DNA of 22,789 nucleotides from RGIG8700 sp045648505 (GTDB taxonomy: Bacteria > Bacillota > Clostridia > RGIG6154), in assembly GCA_045648505.1 (NCBI GenBank), contig JAZROD010000047.1, forward strand, positions 1 through 22,789. The letters are read 5' to 3'. The notes under the pieces were generated by a model, which searched no databases, was not told where the DNA came from, and saw only the letters and a list, made by a program, of their open reading frames with translations. Of the stretch, positions 14,635-22,281 are shown one piece after another (the first letter of the stretch is position 1; each line of letters opens with the position of its first letter). The position numbers and the translations under genes were made by a program.

Positions 14635-15558
14635 TTAATGTATTTCGTTTTTTCTTTTTTGCACCGCCGATTTACGAAACTCGGCGGGAGTTGTGCCTGT
14701 TATTTCTTTGAAAATTCGGTTGAAGTGTTGTACTGTTTTAAATCCCACCATATTTGCAATATCTTTAATCGGCACATCGGTAAAAGCGAGTTGCTTTTTT
14801 GCAATAGTAATTCTGTACTGCATCAAATATTCGATTGCCGTACAACCGAGTTCTTCTTTCATAAGTGCGGTAAGAGTAGTGTGGTTCATTCCTGCATTTG
14901 TCGATATATCGGAAAGGGTTATGTTTTTCCCGTAATGCCCCTCAATATAAAGCACGGCGTCACGAAGCTTGGGATTATTTATAATGGGTGTATTGTCTGA
15001 TTTTTGATGAGTAAGACCGTAACCGATAAGCCCGTACATACGCTCTAAAGCAATAATAATCTCCATAAAATAGGACCGACCACGGCAAGACCAATACCAA
15101 TCTCTTTGCTCTGTTAATTCTTCCATCATATAATCAGCGGCGTCCGCAATCTTTTCCACTTGCGTGTTGGCGATAGGGATAATGTGCGCCTTATCAATAA
15201 AGGGTTTTAACATAAACATATCGTGAGTGGTGGCAATATCACCGTAATTTTTAGAGCGCAAAATGGAGAAGGTCATATTTACATTCAAAAATGAAGGGTG
15301 GAAATAGACACAGGTATAACGGGCTTTCGATTTTGAAACAAACACAGGATTTTCCGATTCATCAAAGCACAGAAATGCGGGTGCAGTAGCGGTATTTTTC
15401 TCGCTCTTTATTTCAAAGTCTAATTTGCCTTGTGTTAGTATAATCAGCAAAAAGCACTTATCCTTGATATTGATATTATCAAGAGAACCATCCTTTACGC
15501 ATTCAACAAAAGCAACTTTTCCCTCATTATACTTTCTGCCAACAGTAATGTGTTCCAT
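14635..15558 (-). CDS. AraC-family transcriptional regulator
   Basis: 307 residues. The N-terminal part (about 1-170) is a cupin-like sensing domain, including Lys-Ala-Arg-Tyr-Thr-Cys-Val-Tyr-Phe-His-Pro. The C-terminal 100 residues carry the two helix-turn-helix units of AraC. The first is Ile-Thr-Leu-Ser-Asp-Ile-Ser-Thr-Asn-Ala-Gly-Met-Asn. The second is Ile-Lys-Asp-Ile-Ala-Asn-Met-Val-Gly-Phe then His-Phe-Asn-Arg-Ile-Phe-Lys, ending in the signature Gly-Thr-Thr-Pro-Ala-Glu-Phe-Arg. Length is standard. AAGGTGGTGG lies before the ATG. Usual AraC members activate adjacent genes in response to a small molecule, so the two-TM protein and lipoprotein downstream are likely targets. The ligand is unknown. 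Confidence 0.92.
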   Translation of the reverse strand: MEHITVGRKYNEGKVAFVECVKDGSLDNINIKDKCFLLIILTQGKLDFEIKSEKNTATAPAFLCFDESENPVFVSKSKARYTCVYFHPSFLNVNMTFSILRSKNYGDIATTHDMFMLKPFIDKAHIIPIANTQVEKIADAADYMMEELTEQRDWYWSCRGRSYFMEIIIALERMYGLIGYGLTHQKSDNTPIINNPKLRDAVLYIEGHYGKNITLSDISTNAGMNHTTLTALMKEELGCTAIEYLMQYRITIAKKQLAFTDVPIKDIANMVGFKTVQHFNRIFKEITGTTPAEFRKSAVQKRKNEIH

Positions 15559-15583
15559 TTTCCCACCACCTTAAACTACATTT

Positions 15584-15612
15584 ATTTTATCATAATATGT
15601 AGAGCGATACAA
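15584..15612 (-). promoter_or_regulatory. Candidate promoter of the AraC operon
   Basis: In the minus sense TTGTAT (plus ATACAA, 15607-15612) is followed after 17 bp by TAAAAT (plus ATTTTA, 15584-15589), about 25 bases before the AraC start. Confidence 0.5.
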
Positions 15613-15670
15613 CAATTTAACTTTATCTATTATCAAATTTCTTTTATCTGAAATTAAACGCATACAAAAA

Positions 15671-15697
15671 AACCGTTGCAGAAAATCTGCAACGGTT
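15671..15697 (-). terminator. Terminator downstream of spoIVB tail C2
   Basis: AACCGTTGCAGA pairs perfectly with TCTGCAACGGTT around AAA, and seven T follow on the minus strand. The stem differs from those after C1 and C3. Confidence 0.88.
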
Positions 15698-15702
15698 CTA
15701 TT

Positions 15703-15909
15703 TTACGACGCTTCTTTTAAACGGGACGTCGAGGCGCCGTCCCCTACATTGTTGGAGACAGATTGGGCGGTGGCAAGCATATTTTCGGCGAAGATGCCAT
15801 AGCCCTTTTGGCTATCGTCTATGAGGACATGGGTGACAGCGCCTATAAGCTTACCGTTTTGAAGTATTGGGCTGCCGCTCACTAATGTGTCAAGACAGAT
15901 ACAACACAT
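15703..15909 (-). pseudogene. spoIVB: spoIVB 3' fragment, copy C2 (open frame)
   Basis: An open frame of 68 codons beginning Met-Cys-Cys-Ile-Cys-Leu-Asp-Thr-Leu and then the SpoIVB end from Val-Ser-Gly-Ser-Pro through Gly-Tyr-Gly-Ile-Phe-Ala-Glu-Asn-Met-Leu to a stop. The roughly 400-residue protease needs its PDZ domain and the catalytic His, neither of which is here, so this cannot be an active peptidase. The first nine codons are flank, not spoIVB. A 27-bp GTAGGGG palindrome at 15721-15747 adds codons in frame near the end, at the same place as in C1. The reading frame is unbroken, so it decayed less than C1. Confidence 0.85.
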
Positions 15910-15960
15910 TTTTATGACGATTTTCAGCCTATTTTTACCTAAAAATGCTCATTTTAGCTT
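15883..15960 (-). repeat. Conserved flank at spoIVB tail C2
   Basis: It begins TGTGTCAAGACAGATACAAC on the plus strand and aligns with the C3 flank for roughly 70 bases at moderate identity. It includes a small hairpin (CTAAAA-N7-TTTTAG, about 15942-15960) that C3 keeps with different bases (CAAAAT/ATTTTG). It contains TTGACACA on the minus strand, just before the spoIVB part. Confidence 0.65.
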
Positions 15961-16052
15961 GAAAATGTGTAAAACAAAGACCATAAGAATAATTTTGGCT
16001 GATTTTTGTATCATTGTACATCCGGTATCACACCTTCTGATTTTTTATAATC

Positions 16053-16100
16053 CAAGACACAGAACCATCCCTGTTTTTCTCAGAACAGTCCCCTGTCAAT
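16053..16100. repeat. REP-like GACACAGAAC repeat pair, near C2
   Basis: AGACACAGAACCATCCCTGT is followed after a few bases by CAGAACAGTCCCCTGTC. It is related to the single copy at 12003-12022 near C1. The remainder of 15960-16110 shows no gene. Confidence 0.45.
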
Positions 16101-16113
16101 ATAATTTTATAAT

Positions 16114-16150
16114 AAAAACCGAGCAAAGTTATTTGTGCTCTGCTCGGTTC
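16114..16150 (-). terminator. Terminator of the dual-helicase operon
   Basis: CCGAGCA (16119-16125) pairs with TGCTCGG (16141-16147), and the minus strand continues into TTTTTATT. Confidence 0.82.
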
Positions 16151-16159
16151 CTTGTTGTA

Positions 16160-18637
16160 TTATGCAAAAGAGGATTTAGAATCTTCATCGCATAATACAT
16201 ATAACTGATTTTTGGCTCTTGTAATCGCCACATAAAACAATTTCATTTCATCTATCATTTGTGTTTTCTCATCTTCGCCAAACACTTGGAAAAGACATAC
16301 ATCAGGGTGTAACATCGGTATATTACCCTCGTCAGCCTGAAGAACAATTACAGCATTAGCTTCTTCGCCTTTTGATTTATGTATTGTTTTAACCTCAATT
16401 TTTCTTTCGCATATTTTTTCAATTATACGCCTAAATTGGTCTGTAGTCTTATCATAAAACAAATTGGTTCTACTTAAAATCAAAATTTCTTCATCTTCAG
16501 GAAGCATTTCTATTATTTCAATAATTTTTTGAACATATCTAGCTGCTTCGACTTTTGAACTAGTTGCCATACTTGTCTGCCAAATACACTCTTCGCCGTC
16601 GAAAAGTTTTCTGTAAAGTGGTTCGTATGGGTTCATAAAAACTTTGTTTATATAATGCCTTTCAAAAACACCTTGTTCTTTGGAGCGACATTTTGAAGCG
16701 GCTCCCGCGTTAGGTATCCTGTTCATAAAAGCATTTGCTTTAAGAACAATATTAGAGTCGCTTCTATAAGTGGTTGTAATATAATATTTTGAACTGTCAG
16801 TAAAATACTTATCAAATTCATCAAAGTATATCGGGTCAGACCCTGCGAAACGATTTATCGCTTGACAGTTATCCCCAACACAAAAAACTTTAAGAGAGGG
16901 ATTTCGACTTTTAATTGAAACAATCAGCTCATAAAATAATCTGCTAAAATCTTGATATTCATCAATTAGAATCCACTTGTATTTTTTAACAATTTCATCA
17001 CATTCACCAGATTTAATTCTATTTATCGCTATCAACAAACATTGATTGAAATCCATCGTGTATCTATCAAATTCACTTAAACGTTCTATGTTATTTGAAT
17101 TGTTTATCGCACTTACATATTCTCGATACACCAAATATCCCAATCTTAGAAACGCTTTTTCTTTTGGGTTTTCAACCTTGTCTGCAAGATGTATAAACTC
17201 GTCCTCGCGCTCAAAGAAGGTTTGTTGATATTTATTAACGAATTGTTCCATCATCGTAGAAAAACGGTCTTTTGCTTTCTCAAAAACCCTGCGAACAATT
17301 TCTTCGCGGGGCAATTTTACACATTTAACTCCGTGCTTTTCTAAAAATGACTTTAAAACTTTTTCAATTTCTAATCGACACAAAGTTTCTTTATCATCTG
17401 GGTTAGCATCAATGAATTCTTTATGACAAGTTTCTAAAAGTTTTTTAACTCTTAGAAATCTATCTTCATAACATCTATATTTGCAATTAAATCGCCAATC
17501 GTTCCAAAACTTTTGTTTGTTCGCTCTATTGTGCAAATAAACCGAAGCATCGCCAACACGCTTTGTAAAACTTGTCTTTTCGCTTTCGGTGGTTTTATCC
17601 GTTATTGCCCAATGTTCCCATATTAAATCATAATCGGTTAAATAAAAATCAGGGGCAATTTCCTTAGTCTCTTTAATATAATTTTCTAATGAAACATTGT
17701 CGCCTGGAATTATATTGTTTAAGTAATATCGATTTTCGTATATGTAGTTTATATCGTGCTCAAACAGAAAATCCGCGATATACATTTCATCTATCGATTT
17801 AACTTTTTCTCCGTTCAATGTTTCATATCTACAATTACGGAGATATTCATAATATGCTTCGGCAGAAGAAAACTTTTTTCTATCGATTTTCAATGTGTCT
17901 GCCAAAAAGAACTCACCCAAAATTTCTTTAAATTTATCATTTGTATCGCACAAATAATTTATAACCAATTTAATTAATTTGGTTTTTTCATCACCTATTA
18001 TTTGTCCTACTACACCTGAATATCTTTTAGCAAAAGAATGAAATGTGTTGACAACATCGTAAGAACGAAATAAATATTCGTTGTTTATAGAACATTGTAG
18101 ATTTATTCTTTTTGCAAGTTCGTCCTTGGCGTCTCTATTAAAGCAAAATGCTTTTGCTTCGTCTTGTGTTAGTTTTTGATTATAGAATAAGTCGACAAGT
18201 TTTGCTGTTAAAACCCTTGTTTTTCCAGAACCTGCTCTTGCGATTATTTGGGTATCAGATTTGCTTAAAACCGCATTAAGTTGTTCTTTATCCAAATAGA
18301 AAGGTTGTCCGTTTAGTTTTACATATTTTTCGAAAAAATCTTTTAATCGATATAATTCTTCGTTTTCTTGTCTAATTAAGTTTTCATCAAAGATAAGAGA
18401 CTTTGCTTTAGTTGCTAACGAAAGATAAAACACTTTATCTTCGCCTGTGTCTTTTTTTATTGTCTCACCGTTTTTGCCAATTAATACAATTCTTTGGTCT
18501 TTTAACGTTGTATCATACTCTAAAAACTTTATTGTAACAGGAATATATTTTTTCTTAAATGCGCCGTCTGAAAAGAACGCCTGCATACCATCCTTAACAC
18601 AATCAACATCAATTTGAACCATATTGGTATTGTTCAT
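16160..18637 (-). CDS. UvrD/PcrA-like SF1 helicase with a possible nuclease insert
   Basis: 825 residues. An N-terminal extension (about 1-110) precedes the motor. Motif I is Ala-Arg-Ala-Gly-Ser-Gly-Lys-Thr (133-140). Motif II is Ile-Asp-Glu-Tyr-Gln-Asp (558-563). Motif III is Gly-Asp-Asn-Cys-Gln-Ala-Ile-Asn-Arg-Phe (588-597). Then come Thr-Thr-Thr-Tyr-Arg-Ser (621-626), Thr-Ile-His-Lys-Ser-Lys-Gly, and a final Phe-Tyr-Val-Ala-Ile-Thr-Arg-Ala. Between motifs Ia and II, residues about 280-345 read Asp-Glu-Met-Tyr-Ile-Ala-Asp-Phe-Leu-Phe, Tyr-Ile-Tyr-Glu, Pro-Asp-Phe-Tyr-Leu and Trp-Glu-His-Trp. This resembles the restriction-endonuclease-like insert of some UvrD paralogues, with the usual last Lys not evident. 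It is the third gene of an operon with a coiled-coil protein and a RecQ-like helicase. AGAGGAT precedes the ATG. Probably ATP-driven DNA unwinding, with cleavage inferred only. Confidence 0.88.
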   Translation of the reverse strand: MNNTNMVQIDVDCVKDGMQAFFSDGAFKKKYIPVTIKFLEYDTTLKDQRIVLIGKNGETIKKDTGEDKVFYLSLATKAKSLIFDENLIRQENEELYRLKDFFEKYVKLNGQPFYLDKEQLNAVLSKSDTQIIARAGSGKTRVLTAKLVDLFYNQKLTQDEAKAFCFNRDAKDELAKRINLQCSINNEYLFRSYDVVNTFHSFAKRYSGVVGQIIGDEKTKLIKLVINYLCDTNDKFKEILGEFFLADTLKIDRKKFSSAEAYYEYLRNCRYETLNGEKVKSIDEMYIADFLFEHDINYIYENRYYLNNIIPGDNVSLENYIKETKEIAPDFYLTDYDLIWEHWAITDKTTESEKTSFTKRVGDASVYLHNRANKQKFWNDWRFNCKYRCYEDRFLRVKKLLETCHKEFIDANPDDKETLCRLEIEKVLKSFLEKHGVKCVKLPREEIVRRVFEKAKDRFSTMMEQFVNKYQQTFFEREDEFIHLADKVENPKEKAFLRLGYLVYREYVSAINNSNNIERLSEFDRYTMDFNQCLLIAINRIKSGECDEIVKKYKWILIDEYQDFSRLFYELIVSIKSRNPSLKVFCVGDNCQAINRFAGSDPIYFDEFDKYFTDSSKYYITTTYRSDSNIVLKANAFMNRIPNAGAASKCRSKEQGVFERHYINKVFMNPYEPLYRKLFDGEECIWQTSMATSSKVEAARYVQKIIEIIEMLPEDEEILILSRTNLFYDKTTDQFRRIIEKICERKIEVKTIHKSKGEEANAVIVLQADEGNIPMLHPDVCLFQVFGEDEKTQMIDEMKLFYVAITRAKNQLYVLCDEDSKSSFA

Positions 18638-18650
18638 AATATCCTCTTGA

Positions 18651-19145
18651 TTATATTAAATTCAAGGCAAGTAAAACTGCAAGTAAAACTATAATTGCCC
18701 CACCTAAAATTTTAATTGTTTTGAATTGACCGTTCATTGTTTCTTGGATTGAGGCAAATTTTTGTTCGCAGTTGCTTTTGAAATCATCTAAAACAGACAA
18801 ATATGTTTTAGATTGATTGTTCGTATTTTCTTCGATTGATGATTTGAATTCTTCAACTTGTCGATTTAACGAATTGATATGCTCCTTAATTTCGGTATTC
18901 ATATCATTTAATTTTTGAAGAGTTGCTTCCTCAATAATTTTTTGATTTGTCTCTAAGTTTCCGATTTTAGATTCAAGTTCAGTCTTAGTCAATTCAAACT
19001 TTTCTGACAATTGTTTTAAAGTATATAAATTTGAATTGAGTTGTTCAATAGCTTCGGAAATCAACGCTATTGAACCATTTGAACGGTTCATATTGTCGCG
19101 GAAAGTTTCGATTTCGTTTTTTAATTCTTCTATGTTCTGAAACAT
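18651..19145 (-). CDS. Coiled-coil protein with C-terminal membrane anchor
   Basis: 164 residues. Residues about 1-135 form an almost continuous coiled coil rich in Glu, Lys, Asn and Leu heptads. A hydrophobic segment at about 147-163 (Ile-Leu-Gly-Gly-Ala-Ile-Ile-Val-Leu-Leu-Ala-Val-Leu-Leu-Ala) ends the protein, as in tail-anchored proteins, leaving the coil in the cytoplasm. No enzyme motif. Two bases separate its ATG from the stop of the RecQ-like gene, and 13 bases separate its stop from the next ATG, so stoichiometric co-expression with both helicases is likely. A role as membrane tether or oligomeric sensor for the helicases is inference. It could also be a generic apolipoprotein-like coil. 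Confidence 0.75.
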   Translation of the reverse strand: MFQNIEELKNEIETFRDNMNRSNGSIALISEAIEQLNSNLYTLKQLSEKFELTKTELESKIGNLETNQKIIEEATLQKLNDMNTEIKEHINSLNRQVEEFKSSIEENTNNQSKTYLSVLDDFKSNCEQKFASIQETMNGQFKTIKILGGAIIVLLAVLLALNLI

Positions 19146-19147
19146 AA

Positions 19148-22100
19148 TTATTCCTCCATTTTTGCATTAGCTTCTTTTGCTAAAAATCCGTAATAGACAA
19201 TATCAAGCGGTAATCTAGTATAAATTATATTTACCACATCTTTAACGCTATAATATTCAGAAAATTTATTGATTAACCTTAGTTTTTCATCATCATTGCA
19301 ATTCGAATAAAATTTATATAGATGTTCAAGCAAGCTTCTTCTTTCTATGTTTGAAGCATTATCAACGATACGTAAAAATCTGTTGGTAGAATCTTCTGAA
19401 TTTCTTTGGAATTGATACAGATAACAAATCAAGTCAAGTTTTACATTATAGCTTGAAGACAACAATTCTTCTGCCGCACTAGACATTTTTCCGTTTATCA
19501 TTTCAGGACTTGAAAGGAGTTCTTCGTGCGATATTTTATCTATATATTTTTTCTCATCTTCAAGTGTCTGCAACGTTGCAGAGAAATAACTGCTTAATTC
19601 CTTTAAAATGTCATTTTTATCGGTATTACTAGAATAGTAATTGAAAAATTCAATTACATTCATAAGCTGTTCGCGATGATACCTTAAAAATTCATCATAA
19701 AACCATTTTTCAAAAATGTAAATTACATCTTCAATTCGGTCAGCATTACTGATTTCATATATAAATTTACCGAAATTACCCATTTGATTTAAATATGAAA
19801 TCACTCGGTCTTTAATCTTTTCCAAAATATCTTTGGTAAATTCCACTTCAATTTGAATACAAAGCATAGATTGGTCTTCAAATTTTACATACCAATTTTC
19901 GACAATTCCGAGCAGGTGTAATTTATATAAATATTTTTGAACTTTTAGTTTATCGCTCTCGTTTTGTTTAGGTATCTCGATAACCATAAAATTTTCTGTG
20001 CTTTTTAATGAGTTGTATAAAGCACATACACCTTTTGCAGAAGCGTTATAACTCTCAGATGAACCTATTGTAGAACGGAAAAGAGAAGACAATTCCGAGT
20101 TAGTAATATTTATAATGTTAATTATCTCATCAATAGATGTTTCAAAATTTATTAATTTTGTTTCAGGTTTGGTAAGATTACTATTATCAATAAATATAAC
20201 CGTAGATTTGCCCGAATTTAATGTTCTATTTGCTCTTCCGATTTCTTGAACATATTGCGCTTTCGAATTTGGAAGCCCAAAATGAACAACACTTACAACA
20301 CTTGGTAAATTTATTCCTATGCCCATTTCACCGTCCGCTATTAACACGTGTTTTCGACCTGCTATAAAGTCTTGATAAGAATAAGTGTGTTCTGCGTCAA
20401 AACAGCTTGTGTCATAATTTTCTAATTTAAACAACTCGCTCGATAGAGCTTTTGCTTCGCGATTATTTCGTGTGAAAACAATCATTTTATCATCTTCGTT
20501 TTCCCTGTGAGAAATGAATTTATTGATTGTTTCAATTAATGAAACAAGTCTTTGTTCTTCGGTTTTACACGGAATATATTCAAACGAAAAATTGCCAGCG
20601 TTGAAATTTATTGGTTGTATAACATCGGAATTAGTGATTTTTAGTTGTTGCACAATATCCGATAAAATTTTATGGTTTGCCGTAGCTGTAAATCCTAAGA
20701 ATTTGCAATGGTCTAAGAACGCAAATAGATTATTACATAACATTAAATAATCTGGTCTAAAATCGTGACTCCAATTACATATAGTATGCACCTCATCTAA
20801 AACAACATTTGAAATCATTAGACTTGAATTATAATGAATGATTTTTAAAACCAATTCATAAGATTGCAAATCTTCGGGTGTCATATAAATAAACTTATGG
20901 TCAAGCGAAAGTTTAGAATTACCATCTTCCAAATATATTGCACAATCATCAATGCCGTGTAATTCCGAAAGATTTCTTTTTTGGTCTTTAGCCAAAATTT
21001 TGGTTGGAGATATTATTATTGTTGGGCAGGGAGAAAGTAGTGCATTCATATAATATACAATTGATTTTCCTGCACCCGTAGGCATAACGCAAACTGAACA
21101 TTTTTCAGAGTTGAGAATCTCTTTTATTGCCTCTAATTGTCCGGCTCTAAAATTTGTATAACCAAAGAACTCGAATAAAAAATCTTTTAGGATTTCTTCC
21201 TGAGTCAAATTTTCTATTTTATATATTAAATTATTTGCATATAAAAAGTATCGTTTATGTCCCTTTTCGTTAAGGTTTTCAACGTATAAATCAGCTTTTT
21301 CTTCTACTGAAATTGTAGGCGAAGCATCATTAAAAGAAATTGCTATTGATGGAAAATCCTTTTGACATAAATACGCTATTTTTTTAGCATAGTTTTTTAT
21401 ATCTGCAAAAGCTAATTCGATTATTTCAATATCTTTTTCTTTGGAATGAATTTCTAATTTGCCTTCATTTGAATATCCATTTAGTAACGCAAAAAGCAAC
21501 AACATCTGATAACGATATACTCTTGCAAAATCGAAAAGTACGCCTTTTTCTTTTTCTTTTTCTAAGATAAATTTACTTTTATGTACTTGGCTACTTCTTT
21601 GTAAGAAATTAAAAACGATTGTATAAACTGATTTTTCGAACTCGGATAAATTTTCTTCTTTTTTACAAAGTTTTATTTCAAAACCATTATCCTGTTGTCC
21701 TACACCACAATTTATAATACATAAATCATTTTTATCAATATTGGTTTTTGTTTCTTGGGTATTTCGTTGGCTCTTAATGTAGTTTTGAATTTTAATAGTG
21801 GGTTTGAAAAAACTATCATCAAGATAGAATTCAGTTAGGTCAGGCATTGCTTTGTAAACTAAATCGTTAAAATCATTAATGTATGCCTTTAAAAAACTGC
21901 TATCAAACGGAATTTCACTATTGTTATGTTTTATATCATTTGCATAACGGTTTAAAGTATATAAATTCTTAAAATCAACATTGCTAATTCTATCTGCTAC
22001 TATGCCAATCTTCTCTTTAAGCATTATTCCGTCAAAATCATAATAACAGGAAAACAAGAATTTGTTAATAAAATCTTCTAACAATGTCTGTAGTTTTACA

Positions 22101-22165
22101 TAAACCCAATTACTTTTTCGCCATATATCGTGATTTATCTCACGAACAATATTTTTTTCATTCAT
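19148..22165 (-). CDS. RecQ-like DEVH-box SF2 helicase with novel N- and C-terminal regions
   Basis: 1005 residues. The RecQ-type core spans about 325-660. It starts Phe-Gly-Tyr-Thr-Asn-Phe-Arg-Ala-Gly-Gln (334-343). Walker A is Met-Pro-Thr-Gly-Ala-Gly-Lys-Ser (361-368), then Ser-Pro-Thr-Lys-Ile-Leu-Ala-Lys-Asp-Gln (386-395), DEVH (457-460) with Trp-Ser-His-Asp-Phe-Arg-Pro-Asp-Tyr, Thr-Ala-Thr (493-495), and motif VI Gln-Glu-Ile-Gly-Arg-Ala-Asn-Arg (640-647). The first 320 residues and last 340 match no domain I know. The start resembles helical DUF4145-like or HEPN-like modules only loosely. There is no visible RecQ zinc-binding Cys cluster or HRDC domain, unlike housekeeping RecQ. GAGG lies before the ATG. 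It is the first gene of the operon and follows its own promoter. Confidence 0.88.
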   Translation of the reverse strand: MNEKNIVREINHDIWRKSNWVYVKLQTLLEDFINKFLFSCYYDFDGIMLKEKIGIVADRISNVDFKNLYTLNRYANDIKHNNSEIPFDSSFLKAYINDFNDLVYKAMPDLTEFYLDDSFFKPTIKIQNYIKSQRNTQETKTNIDKNDLCIINCGVGQQDNGFEIKLCKKEENLSEFEKSVYTIVFNFLQRSSQVHKSKFILEKEKEKGVLFDFARVYRYQMLLLFALLNGYSNEGKLEIHSKEKDIEIIELAFADIKNYAKKIAYLCQKDFPSIAISFNDASPTISVEEKADLYVENLNEKGHKRYFLYANNLIYKIENLTQEEILKDFLFEFFGYTNFRAGQLEAIKEILNSEKCSVCVMPTGAGKSIVYYMNALLSPCPTIIISPTKILAKDQKRNLSELHGIDDCAIYLEDGNSKLSLDHKFIYMTPEDLQSYELVLKIIHYNSSLMISNVVLDEVHTICNWSHDFRPDYLMLCNNLFAFLDHCKFLGFTATANHKILSDIVQQLKITNSDVIQPINFNAGNFSFEYIPCKTEEQRLVSLIETINKFISHRENEDDKMIVFTRNNREAKALSSELFKLENYDTSCFDAEHTYSYQDFIAGRKHVLIADGEMGIGINLPSVVSVVHFGLPNSKAQYVQEIGRANRTLNSGKSTVIFIDNSNLTKPETKLINFETSIDEIINIINITNSELSSLFRSTIGSSESYNASAKGVCALYNSLKSTENFMVIEIPKQNESDKLKVQKYLYKLHLLGIVENWYVKFEDQSMLCIQIEVEFTKDILEKIKDRVISYLNQMGNFGKFIYEISNADRIEDVIYIFEKWFYDEFLRYHREQLMNVIEFFNYYSSNTDKNDILKELSSYFSATLQTLEDEKKYIDKISHEELLSSPEMINGKMSSAAEELLSSSYNVKLDLICYLYQFQRNSEDSTNRFLRIVDNASNIERRSLLEHLYKFYSNCNDDEKLRLINKFSEYYSVKDVVNIIYTRLPLDIVYYGFLAKEANAKMEE

Positions 22166-22219
22166 AAACGAAACCTCAAAAATAAAAATATACCCATAAT
22201 AACAGTTTGTTTTTCGTTT

Positions 22220-22248
22220 ATTATATCACTTTATATCAAAAAACGCAA
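22220..22248 (-). promoter_or_regulatory. Promoter of the dual-helicase operon
   Basis: In the minus sense TTGCGT (plus 22243-22248) and TATAAT (plus ATTATA, 22220-22225) are spaced 17 bp apart, about 55 bases before the RecQ-like start. Confidence 0.6.
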
Positions 22249-22253
22249 TAGAG

Positions 22254-22277
22254 AAAGGACTCCGTTTTGGAGTCCTT
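22254..22277 (-). terminator. Hairpin downstream of spoIVB tail C3
   Basis: AAGGACTCC pairs with GGAGTCCTT around a TTTT loop. The following minus-strand bases are only moderately T-rich (TTCTCT, then TTTTTT further on), so termination may be weaker than after C1 and C2. Confidence 0.65.
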
Positions 22278-22281
22278 ACAA

